NCBI GenBank assembly: GCA_044373665.1
Contig: JBIPNH010000116.1
Span: 1-7,373 of the forward strand
Direction: 5' to 3'
From: JABMMZ01 sp044373665
GTDB lineage: Bacteria > Bacteroidota > Bacteroidia > NS11-12g > UBA955
Length of the DNA: 7,373 bases
The notes under the pieces were generated by a model, which did not search any database, was not told the origin of the DNA, and saw nothing but the letters and a program-made list of their open reading frames with translations. The position numbers and the translations under genes are program-made. Below, piece by piece: positions 1 to 6,529 of this stretch. Position 1 is the stretch's first letter. Every line of letters begins with the position of its first letter.

Positions 1-489
1 TAATTCTATAACAGCTACATTTTGTATCTTGCTTTCATGGATTTCGAATTTTATCATTGTTCGCATAATGTGAAAGCCATGTCTGCCTGCTGCTCCGGGA
101 TTAATGTGTAGTAAATTGTTAACCTTAGGGTCGCGCATTACTTTTAATATGTGACTGTGCCCACAGATAAATAAATCAGGTGGATATTTAATGAGTTGAG
201 CTTTGATTTTGGGGTTGTACTTGCCTGGATATCCTCCAATATGTGTCATCCATACTTTTATGCCTTCGCATGTAAACTGTTGGTGTAAAGGATAAATTGC
301 TCTTAATTCGTGCCCATCTACGTTGCCCCAAACGCCTCTTATTGTTTTGCCGGTTTTCTCCATTATATCACTTAAATCCTTGTTGGTCCAATCGCCAGCA
401 TGCCAAATTTCATCGGCTTGGTCAAAGTGTTTAATGATATCAGGCTCTATACATCCATGCGTATCACTTAGTAATAATATCCTTTTCAC
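1..489 (-). CDS. YfcE/MJ0936-like metallophosphoesterase (3' end cut by window edge)
   Basis: Calcineurin-like phosphoesterase of the small YfcE/MJ0936 type, cytosolic, which hydrolyses phosphodiesters at a two-metal centre; the physiological substrate is not predictable. The reverse-strand translation gives 163 residues without a stop before the window edge. Family members are about 165 residues, so only a few C-terminal residues are probably missing. All metal-binding motifs are visible: SDTHG (D9, H11), HAGDW (D33), GNVD (N56), MTHIGG (H83), CGHSH (H111, H113), then the NPGAAG turn near residue 130. The start chosen is GTG at 489, because it gives the family-typical beginning VKRILLLSDTHG. 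An in-frame TTG at 498 is the only nearby alternative; no in-frame ATG exists before the upstream stop at 535-537. It diverges from the rhomboid gene with only 36 bp between the starts. Family assignment is firm; the exact start is less so. Confidence 0.9.
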   Translation of the reverse strand, partial: MKRILLLSDTHGCIEPDIIKHFDQADEIWHAGDWTNKDLSDIMEKTGKTIRGVWGNVDGHELRAIYPLHQQFTCEGIKVWMTHIGGYPGKYNPKIKAQLIKYPPDLFICGHSHILKVMRDPKVNNLLHINPGAAGRHGFHIMRTMIKFEIHESKIQNVAVIEL

Positions 490-525
490 TTCTCGCAAAT
501 TAATGCTTATTTTGCCACATAAAAA

Positions 526-1116
526 ATGATAATTTTAATAATCTCTGTCACGGTATTAATCTCCTACCTCGCTTTTAATAACCCTGCACTATTCGAAAAA
601 CTAACCTTCTATCCCTATAAAATAAATCACAATAAGGAATGGATAAGATGGGTAGGGCACGGATTTATTCATGCCGACTACATGCACCTTATCGTTAATA
701 TGCTTACGCTTTACTTTTTTATGGATGCGTTGTCAGTTATTTTTGAATACATAGCCGGTCCATATTACATCATTTATGGCGTACTTTTTTACTTGTCGGC
801 TATAGTGTGTAGTAGTGTGTTTGCATACTTTAAACACAAAGAGGATTGGAACTACAGAGCAATAGGGGCCTCAGGTGCTGTTAGTGCTTTTCTATTTAGC
901 TTTATTGTTTTTGCACCCACTGAATCTATTTACTTATACTTCGCTATTAAAATGCATGCATGGTTGTTTGGCGTTTTATATTTGGCGTATGAATATTATA
1001 TGGGTAAAAAACAAAACGACTCCATTGGCCATGATGCCCATTTTTTTGGAGCGCTTTATGGCGTAATTTTTACCGTTATTTCTTATCCCGATTTGCTGTT
1101 AAGATGGTTTAACTAA
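526..1116 (+). CDS. Rhomboid family intramembrane serine protease
   Basis: Predicted inner-membrane protease that cleaves transmembrane segments within the bilayer, 196 residues, close to the minimal six-helix bacterial rhomboid core. The catalytic serine lies in GASGA (S116) and the partner histidine in DAHFFGALYG (H172), matching the Ser-His dyad of GlpG. The oxyanion-side HxxxN motif is present as H54 and N58 in YMHLIVNM, preceded by the W-x-x-G-x-x-H segment (WVGHGFIHA) typical of the first helix-loop region. Hydrophobic helices are visible at about 1-18, 52-75, 78-101, 113-133, 136-158 and 170-190. No cytosolic or zinc-finger extra domain is present. The ATG at 526 sits in an A-rich stretch without a clear ribosome site. 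The TAA stop overlaps the stop of the convergent msrA gene. The substrate cannot be inferred from the neighbours. Confidence 0.9.
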   Translation: MIILIISVTVLISYLAFNNPALFEKLTFYPYKINHNKEWIRWVGHGFIHADYMHLIVNMLTLYFFMDALSVIFEYIAGPYYIIYGVLFYLSAIVCSSVFAYFKHKEDWNYRAIGASGAVSAFLFSFIVFAPTESIYLYFAIKMHAWLFGVLYLAYEYYMGKKQNDSIGHDAHFFGALYGVIFTVISYPDLLLRWFN

Positions 1117-1763
1117 TCTTTAAGTAAATGCGAAAATGACTTTCTAAGTTTAGAAACCTTTGGGTCAATTACAGCTGTGCAATAGCTGTTTCTTTCGCGA
1201 TTTAAATTGTAATAATTCTGATGGTAATCTTCGGCTAAGTAAAAAGTGCTCAATGGTTCTAATTGAGTAACAATAGGATCCTCAAAAACTTTGTCAGCTT
1301 CTAGTTTTTTGATGTAGGCTTCTGCTATTGTTTTTTGAGTATCGTTGTGATAAAATATAGCAGAACGGTATTGTGTGCCTATGTCACCTCCCTGACGGTT
1401 CAATGTGCAAGGGTTGTGTAATGTAAAAAACACAGTTAACAATGTTTGGTAATCAATAATAGTTGGATTGTAATAAATCTGAACAGCTTCTGCATGCCCT
1501 GTGTTACCATTACAAACCGCTTCGTAGCTTGGATTTTCAACGTGTCCGCCAATGTAACCACTCATAGCGGTATCAACGCCCTTAAGTCGAGCCATAGTGG
1601 TTTCTATACACCAAAAACAGCCGCCTGCTAGTGTCGCAATTTCTAATTCTTTGTTGTTTTTTATTTGTTCTGGTATCATGGTTTGTATTGGAGTTTGTTG
1701 CTTACATTGAACGAAAAATGAAGAAATCAATAGTAGCAATATAGAAACTTTTTTTGTATTCAA
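1113..1763 (-). CDS. msrA: Peptide-methionine (S)-S-oxide reductase MsrA, probable lipoprotein
   Basis: Reduces the S epimer of methionine sulfoxide in oxidised proteins. The 216-residue product has the GGCFWCIE signature with nucleophilic C49 and acid E54, then GYIGG, NPSYEAVCNGNTGHAEAVQ, the NRQGGDIGTQYRSAI block (D127, Y132), YHQNYY, and a C-terminal SYC (C195), which is the likely resolving cysteine. The N-terminus is a charged MNTKK, a hydrophobic run at about 7-19 and C20 in FVQC, which looks like a type II (lipoprotein) signal, although Q at -1 is atypical. That would place the enzyme in the envelope, facing the periplasm. The start codon is TTG at 1763; no in-frame ATG lies upstream. 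An internal ATG at 1679 (codon 29) would instead give a cytosolic 188-residue enzyme, but the signal-like N-terminus argues for TTG. The conserved HDPTT is here HNPCT, adding a cysteine at 119. Convergent with, and overlapping, the rhomboid gene. Confidence 0.93.
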   Translation of the reverse strand: MNTKKVSILLLLISSFFVQCKQQTPIQTMIPEQIKNNKELEIATLAGGCFWCIETTMARLKGVDTAMSGYIGGHVENPSYEAVCNGNTGHAEAVQIYYNPTIIDYQTLLTVFFTLHNPCTLNRQGGDIGTQYRSAIFYHNDTQKTIAEAYIKKLEADKVFEDPIVTQLEPLSTFYLAEDYHQNYYNLNRERNSYCTAVIDPKVSKLRKSFSHLLKD

Positions 1764-1768
1764 TGTGG

Positions 1769-1800
1769 TTGTTTTTTCAGCAAATTTATAGTTATTTTTG
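1769..1800 (+). promoter_or_regulatory. Candidate promoter of the thiamine pyrophosphokinase gene (TTG / TAnnTTTG)
   Basis: A TTG at 1769-1771 is followed after 21 bases by TATTTTTG at 1793-1800, matching the Bacteroidota -33/-7 pattern TTG-N(19-21)-TAnnTTTG. Transcription would begin near 1807 and leave a leader of about 65 bases before the ATG at 1872. The -7 box lies just beside the oppositely oriented candidate for msrA, so the two promoters would be back to back and partly overlapping. I see no TPP riboswitch-like structure in the leader. The call rests on motif matching in AT-rich DNA only. Confidence 0.4.
1781..1788 (-). promoter_or_regulatory. Candidate -7 element of the msrA promoter
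   Basis: Read on the minus strand the bases are TAAATTTG, an exact match to the Bacteroidota -7 consensus TAnnTTTG, 17 bases upstream of the TTG start of msrA. The nearest upstream TTG (1804-1802) is only 13 bases away, shorter than the usual spacing of about 19-21, so the -33 element is not convincing. The region is AT-rich and a chance match is possible. Confidence 0.35.
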
Positions 1801-1871
1801 TCAATTGTTGATGTCTTTAATTAAACAATTTTTTTGTAAATTGGTTTTTAAGGCTTCAACTTAAATTTATT

Positions 1872-2534
1872 ATGTCGTCACACCACATTGTTCGCGAAGG
1901 TCAAGAACCTGCCCTCATTATTGCAAATGGATTGCCTTGTTCCAATGAATTGCTTTCTCAATTGTTGGAATGGAGTCCGCATATTGTAGTGTTAGATGGA
2001 GCCCTCAATAAAGTGTTGGATTTGGGTGTTAAATTCGACGTTGTTCTTGGCGATTTCGACCATCAATCCATCGAAGAAGTTCAGGCTTTATTGCCTCCTC
2101 ACTCTAGGTTGTTACATCTGCCCGACCAAAATAAAACTGATCTTGAAAAAGGAATTGAATACTTAATGAATGAGGGTTATTCTGCGGTAAATATTGTGTG
2201 GGCAACCGGAAAAAGAAGCGACCATTTTATTAATAATATTGCCATTTTAGCCCGCTATCAAGCTAATATAACGATGACTATGTTGGACGATTTTTCAAAG
2301 ATTTATCCCATTTTCTCTGGATTTAAAAAGTTTTATGCAGCCAATACCAATATTTCGCTAATCCCCCTCAATAAAGTCGAAGGATTGGTAACAAGTAATT
2401 TAGTATGGAATTGCAATGACCTAACTATCGAATTTCCTCACCAAACCAGTAGTAGTAATAAAGTACTCAATGATGGAGTGGTTTCTGTGGAATATCATTC
2501 AGGCGTTCTTCTCATGATGGAATGTTTGGATTAG
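1872..2534 (+). CDS. thiN: Thiamine pyrophosphokinase (thiamine diphosphokinase)
   Basis: Transfers pyrophosphate from ATP to thiamine to give thiamine diphosphate, the active cofactor; cytosolic. The 220-residue protein has the usual two-part TPK layout. The N-terminal catalytic half shows LDGALN (D42, N46), FDVVLGDFD (D56, D61, D63), DQNKTDLEKG (D85, D90, K93) and ATGKRSDHFINN (G113, R115, D117, H118). The C-terminal thiamine-binding beta half shows ISLIP near 161-165, SSSNKV (S195, N196) and VSVEYHSGVLLM near the end. The length fits the family (roughly 210-240). The ATG at 1872 is the first start in the frame and follows an A/T-rich leader. No transport or thi biosynthesis gene adjoins it, so its role is probably salvage of imported thiamine or a general final step. 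The 123-bp gap to cphA would allow co-transcription, which is not demonstrated by the sequence. Confidence 0.9.
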   Translation: MSSHHIVREGQEPALIIANGLPCSNELLSQLLEWSPHIVVLDGALNKVLDLGVKFDVVLGDFDHQSIEEVQALLPPHSRLLHLPDQNKTDLEKGIEYLMNEGYSAVNIVWATGKRSDHFINNIAILARYQANITMTMLDDFSKIYPIFSGFKKFYAANTNISLIPLNKVEGLVTSNLVWNCNDLTIEFPHQTSSSNKVLNDGVVSVEYHSGVLLMMECLD

Positions 2535-2562
2535 TTTAAACACTAAAAGAAAGAACTTTTTT

Positions 2563-2589
2563 TGATAATTTTAATTCTTTTAATTATCA
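2563..2589. repeat. Perfect 8-bp AT-rich inverted repeat between thiN and cphA
   Basis: TGATAATT at 2563-2570 is mirrored by AATTATCA at 2582-2589 around an 11-base loop. Just upstream, AAAAG (2545-2549) and CTTTT (2556-2560) could form a short stem that runs into a T-tract, giving a weak terminator-like shape on the plus strand. The stems contain little or no G/C, so stability would be low. They could be a weak terminator for thiN, an operator, or chance in AT-rich DNA. The rest of this 123-bp gap shows no TAnnTTTG match. Confidence 0.3.
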
Positions 2590-2634
2590 CATTTTAGTAC
2601 TTGTTTTTGTGGAATTTCTTTGTTTTCTTGCACA

Positions 2635-2661
2635 ATGTATAAGCAATATTCCAAACAATGA
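2635..2661 (+). other. Eight-codon upstream ORF overlapping the cphA start (ATGA)
   Basis: An ATG at 2635 opens a frame encoding MYKQYSKQ that ends at TGA 2659-2661. Its last codons overlap the cphA ATG (2658-2660) in the ATGA arrangement used for translational coupling. There is no clear ribosome-binding site in front of it and the peptide has no recognisable similarity or attenuator-like codon run, so it may be accidental. Confidence 0.2.
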
Positions 2662-5303
2662 AAATCATAGATATTAAAATAATGAATGGCCCCAATTATT
2701 GGAGCATAAGACGTCATAAGCTAATTGTAATGCGTCTTGATTTAGAGGAAATGGAAGAAATGCCTTCAAATTTAATAGATGGATTTTCGGAAAGATTAAA
2801 ACTCATGTTTCCTACTATGTATGCTCACCGATGCAGCCCCGGAGTTCCCGGTGGATTTTTTCAAAGGGTTGAAGATGGGACTTGGATGGGACATATCATT
2901 GAGCATATTGCCCTTGAAATTCAAACTTTAGCAGGGATGAACTGTGGTTTTGGTAGAACCAGACAAACTTCGGCTCACGGGGTTTATAATGTGGTGTTTA
3001 ACTATTGGGAAGCTAAAGCAGGTGTTTATGCTGCTAAAGCCGCTGTTAATATTTGTCAATCTCTTATTGATAATACCCCTTATCAACTTGATGAGGATGT
3101 ACAAAGATTAAGAGAATTGAGAGAGGAAGAAAGATTAGGCCCAAGTACAGGAAGTGTCGTAGAAGAAGCCGTAAAAAGAAACATTCCTTTTATCAGACTA
3201 AACGGTCGTTCTTTGGTGCAGTTAGGTTATGGAATTAACCAAAGAAGAATTCAAGCTACTGTTGCAAGTACCACTAGCAGTATAGCAGTGGAAATAGCCT
3301 GCGACAAAGAAGATACAAAACTTCTCCTGGAAAATGCACAAATTCCTGTTCCCAAAGGTAAAATCTGTACCAATGACGAAGAGCTCGAATTGGCAGCCTC
3401 AAGAATTGGATATCCTTTGGTAACCAAACCAATTAATGGAAACCATGGCAAAGGGATTACTACAAATATTAACAATTGGGATGATTTAAAAATCGGTTTT
3501 GAAGCTGCTAAACAATATTCAAGAAATATTATTGTCGAAAAGTATATTACAGGTTATGATTTTCGGATTCTAGTTATCAATTATAAGTTCGTAGCGGCTG
3601 CCAAAAGAACCCCTGCTTCCATTGTTGGAGATGGGGAACATACTATTCAAGAACTAATAGATATTGTGAACGCTGACCCAAGAAGAGGGTATGGACACGA
3701 AAAGGTGTTGACTGCCATTAAGGTTGATCGTTTTACTGAGCAAATTTTGGAGGAAAAAGGATACACGCTAGATACTGTTTTGGTAAACGGGTATGAATTG
3801 TTGCTCAAACCAACCGCCAATATTAGCACCGGAGGAACTGCGGAAGATATTACTGACCATGTTCACCCAAGTAATATTTTCATGTGTGAACGTATTGCTA
3901 GAATTATCGGTTTAGATATTTGTGGTATTGACATAATGGCGCCCGGTTTAAGTGTTCCAATTTCTGAAAATGGTGGAGCAATTCTTGAGGTAAATGCTGC
4001 GCCAGGATTTAGAATGCATTTAGAACCTACCGATGGTTTGCCAAGAAACGTAGCAGAACCTGTTATAGATATGCTCTATCCTCCCGGAACTTCTGCCCGA
4101 ATTCCTATTATCGCGGTTTCTGGAACGAATGGTAAAACCACTACAACGCGATTGATGGCACATGTGTGTAAACAAGCGGGGCATAAGGTTGGATTTACAA
4201 CTACCGATGGGGTTTATATCCAAAATGAAATGATGATGAAAGGGGATTGTACAGGTCCTATTTCTGCCGAATTTGTATTGAAAGACCCGACTGTTGATTT
4301 TGCAGTTCTTGAGTGTGCCAGAGGAGGTATTTTAAAAGCTGGCTTAGGGTTTCACCATTGTGATATCGGTATTATAACTAATATTGCTGCCGATCACCTA
4401 GGCTTGCAAGGCATAGATACCCTTGAACAGTTAGCGAAGGTAAAAGGTGTAGTAGCCGAAAGTGTGTTTCCCGATGGTTACACGATATTGAATGCTGACG
4501 ATAATTTGGTGTATGAAATGCGTAAAAATATTGTTAGCAAGTTAGCACTGTTTAGTATGGATGAAAACAATCCAAGAATCATTGAGCATTGTAAAAATGG
4601 AGGGTTTGCCGCCATCTATGAAAATGGATATATTTCTATTCTTAAAGGTACTTGGAAAATAAGAGTTGAACGTGTTGTAAATATACCTGTAACATTTGGC
4701 GGAAAAGCCGACTTTAATATTGCCAATTGTTTGCCTGTAGTATTGGCCGCATTTTTAAGAAACTTTAAAATTGAAGACATTAAATCTGCACTTCAAACAT
4801 TTATTCCTTCTCCTGCTCAAACACCTGGTAGAATGAACCTGTTTACATTCAATCATTTTTCGGTTATGGTGGATTATGCACACAATGCCGCCGGTCTTAA
4901 TGCTATTGGTGGTTTTTTAAGTAAAATTGAAGGCAATAAGAAAATTGGAATTATTGCAGGAGTAGGTGACAGAAGAGACGAAGATACTATTTCTTTGGGC
5001 GAAACTGCTGCCAAAATTTTTGATGAAATTGTCATTAGGCAAGACCGGAATTTAAGAGGTAAAACAGATTCGGAAATTATTGAACTAATGGTGAAAGGGA
5101 TTAAAAATGTAGATCCTGATAAAAAAATAACCATTATTCCACTCGAAAAAGAAGCCATTTCATTCGTTATTGAAAACGCAAAAAGAAATGACTATATCGT
5201 TATTTGTAGTGATGTAATACCTGATGCCCTCCATCAAATTATGGAACTTAAGGCCCAAGAGGATGAAAAAAACAGTGGAATTGTCTACCAATCTGAATCA
5301 TGA
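2658..5303 (+). CDS. cphA: Cyanophycin synthetase CphA (CphA1 type)
   Basis: Makes the nitrogen storage polymer cyanophycin by alternately adding L-Asp to the backbone and L-Arg to its side chains, one ATP each; cytosolic. At 881 residues it is full length for CphA1 (about 870-900) and has all three domains. The N domain (about 1-160) starts with the family-typical RGPNYWSIRRHKL-like region (NGPNYWSIRRHKL, 10-22) and contains GHIIEHIALE, an HxxEH site at H79, E82, H83. The ATP-grasp domain (about 165-480) has QLGYGINQRRIQAT, KPINGNHGKGI (K257, H263, K265) and the metal-site region ILEVNAAPGFRMH. The Mur-ligase-like domain (about 485-881) has the P-loop SGTNGKTTTT (G492, K493, T494), ECARGGIL, NIAADHLG, TPGRMN, DYAHN (739-743), GDRRDED and RQDRNLRG. 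Both ATP sites look intact, unlike CphA2. DYAHNAAG replaces the common DYAHNPAG. The ATG is fixed by the conserved N-terminus. The TGA overlaps the next start. Confidence 0.95.
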   Translation: MKIIDIKIMNGPNYWSIRRHKLIVMRLDLEEMEEMPSNLIDGFSERLKLMFPTMYAHRCSPGVPGGFFQRVEDGTWMGHIIEHIALEIQTLAGMNCGFGRTRQTSAHGVYNVVFNYWEAKAGVYAAKAAVNICQSLIDNTPYQLDEDVQRLRELREEERLGPSTGSVVEEAVKRNIPFIRLNGRSLVQLGYGINQRRIQATVASTTSSIAVEIACDKEDTKLLLENAQIPVPKGKICTNDEELELAASRIGYPLVTKPINGNHGKGITTNINNWDDLKIGFEAAKQYSRNIIVEKYITGYDFRILVINYKFVAAAKRTPASIVGDGEHTIQELIDIVNADPRRGYGHEKVLTAIKVDRFTEQILEEKGYTLDTVLVNGYELLLKPTANISTGGTAEDITDHVHPSNIFMCERIARIIGLDICGIDIMAPGLSVPISENGGAILEVNAAPGFRMHLEPTDGLPRNVAEPVIDMLYPPGTSARIPIIAVSGTNGKTTTTRLMAHVCKQAGHKVGFTTTDGVYIQNEMMMKGDCTGPISAEFVLKDPTVDFAVLECARGGILKAGLGFHHCDIGIITNIAADHLGLQGIDTLEQLAKVKGVVAESVFPDGYTILNADDNLVYEMRKNIVSKLALFSMDENNPRIIEHCKNGGFAAIYENGYISILKGTWKIRVERVVNIPVTFGGKADFNIANCLPVVLAAFLRNFKIEDIKSALQTFIPSPAQTPGRMNLFTFNHFSVMVDYAHNAAGLNAIGGFLSKIEGNKKIGIIAGVGDRRDEDTISLGETAAKIFDEIVIRQDRNLRGKTDSEIIELMVKGIKNVDPDKKITIIPLEKEAISFVIENAKRNDYIVICSDVIPDALHQIMELKAQEDEKNSGIVYQSES

Positions 5304-6529
5304 TTCAAGCGAAAGCGTACTGGAAAAATTATAGTTTTTTAATTGTTCTCGCTTTCTTTAGCTTCTTGTTTTTGGCTTCTTTGATAGATGACAAAGCAAT
5401 GGGTTACGACGTTTCTCTGTTTGTGAAATGGGCGCAAGCTATAAAAATGAACGGTATTTCACTGATTTATCAGCCCGAAAATACGGTCGATTATCTTCCC
5501 GGTTTCTTATACGTTCTTCAAATTTACACTTGGTTTGTTAACGACGTCAATGCCATTCCTCAAACCATTCACTATGTCAAATTAGTCCCTCTGTTTTTTG
5601 AAATACTGTCCATTTTGGTAATGTGCAGTTACTTCAAAACGAAAATTCAACAAACTTTTTTCTTCTTATTAGGAGCCTTTAATGTTGCCTATTTTTACAA
5701 TACAATGGCATGGTTCCAAATTGACGGTTGGGTGGCAAGTATGATGTTTTTTTCTGTATTTGCAGCCTTTAATAATCGTCTTTTTTGGTCTTTGTTCTTG
5801 TTTATGATTGCTATTAATATAAAATTTCAAGCAATTATTGTTTTGCCCGTACTCGGTTTATTTTGGTTAAGTCAAATTAAAACGTTCAAACAGTTACTAA
5901 CTACAATTTTAATCTTTGTGGTCACTGAATTGCTCATTTTGTCGCCTTTTATAGTCAACGGTTCAGCCTCTGTTGTTTTTCAAAATGTTTTTAACACCTA
6001 TAATCTTTTTCCATTTGTAAGCTTAAACGCCCGCAATTTTTGGATGCTCATCGAGGAAAATCCTAGGTTCTTGGATGATAGTAGTCTATTGGGATTTCTG
6101 CCTTATAAAACATGGGGATTGATTCTGTTTTCTGTAAGTAGTTTATGTGTCGTTATTCCATTAGTAATGGTTTTGTTTAAGCAAAGAATTAACGATAACG
6201 CCAAAGCTCAAATACTGGTTCTTTCAAGTGTGTTAGCTTGTTTTTGCTTTTTTTATTTTAATACTCAAATGCATGAAAGATACATTCATTATGCCTTCCC
6301 TTTTGTAATTTATTATTCCTTTAGATTTAAAACACTAGGTTTGTACCTTGTATTCTCAATTGCTAGTTTTTTGAATCTTGAATCGCTCTTGTTTAATCTC
6401 AATTATTGGGATGCCAATAGTATTCTGATGTCTCATCGCTTTATTACCCTATTGTTTACATTAGTGTTGGTTTTATTCAGTTTAAAATGGTTTCAATTGG
6501 TTAAATCTACTCTTATTAATAAAGCGTGA
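5300..6529 (+). CDS. Polytopic GT-C type membrane glycosyltransferase-like protein
   Basis: Integral membrane protein of 409 residues with roughly ten hydrophobic segments, probably a GT-C fold transferase that uses a polyprenyl-phosphate sugar on the periplasmic face of the inner membrane. Supporting motifs are an acidic residue in the first outer loop (MGYDVSLFVKWA, D37) right after transmembrane helix 1 (about 11-28), a Y-x-P-G-F loop (DYLPGFLYVL, 64-73), a FQIDGW segment (139-144) resembling the GQ-D loop of related mannosyltransferase-like proteins, NIKFQA (173-178) where relatives have KPQA, and QMHERYIHYAFPF (323-335), the MHERY motif seen in many bacterial relatives. Sugar and acceptor cannot be named. 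The ATG at 5300 overlaps the cphA stop (ATGA), which suggests translational coupling, and its own stop overlaps the next start (GTGA). A transporter or O-antigen ligase-like protein is a less likely alternative. Confidence 0.7.
   Translation: MIQAKAYWKNYSFLIVLAFFSFLFLASLIDDKAMGYDVSLFVKWAQAIKMNGISLIYQPENTVDYLPGFLYVLQIYTWFVNDVNAIPQTIHYVKLVPLFFEILSILVMCSYFKTKIQQTFFFLLGAFNVAYFYNTMAWFQIDGWVASMMFFSVFAAFNNRLFWSLFLFMIAINIKFQAIIVLPVLGLFWLSQIKTFKQLLTTILIFVVTELLILSPFIVNGSASVVFQNVFNTYNLFPFVSLNARNFWMLIEENPRFLDDSSLLGFLPYKTWGLILFSVSSLCVVIPLVMVLFKQRINDNAKAQILVLSSVLACFCFFYFNTQMHERYIHYAFPFVIYYSFRFKTLGLYLVFSIASFLNLESLLFNLNYWDANSILMSHRFITLLFTLVLVLFSLKWFQLVKSTLINKA

Noticed and set aside
490..525. Promoters between the phosphoesterase and the rhomboid gene
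   Set aside because: In 36 bp only imperfect TAnnTTTG-like strings occur on either strand, each off in spacing or sequence, so no call is made.
323..529. Plus-strand open frame of 68 codons
   Set aside because: It lies antisense to the metallophosphoesterase, whose motifs are unmistakable on the minus strand; the plus-strand product has no recognisable features.
875..1066. Second plus-strand open frame inside the rhomboid gene
   Set aside because: An out-of-frame shadow of the rhomboid coding region; the catalytic serine and histidine are in the other frame.
1816..1825. 10-bp palindrome TTTAATTAAA as an operator
   Set aside because: Made only of A and T in an AT-rich spacer and present once; chance is the simpler explanation.
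1801..1871. Possible TPP riboswitch ahead of the thiamine pyrophosphokinase gene
   Set aside because: The leader is too short and too AT-rich, and I could not find the conserved CUGAGA or other THI-element blocks.
4874..5158. Minus-strand open frame of 94 codons inside cphA, and similar ones at 3251-3475, 3647-3829 and 4020-4223
   Set aside because: All are antisense to conserved CphA motifs and show the residue bias of reverse-complement shadows; no start context or family signature.
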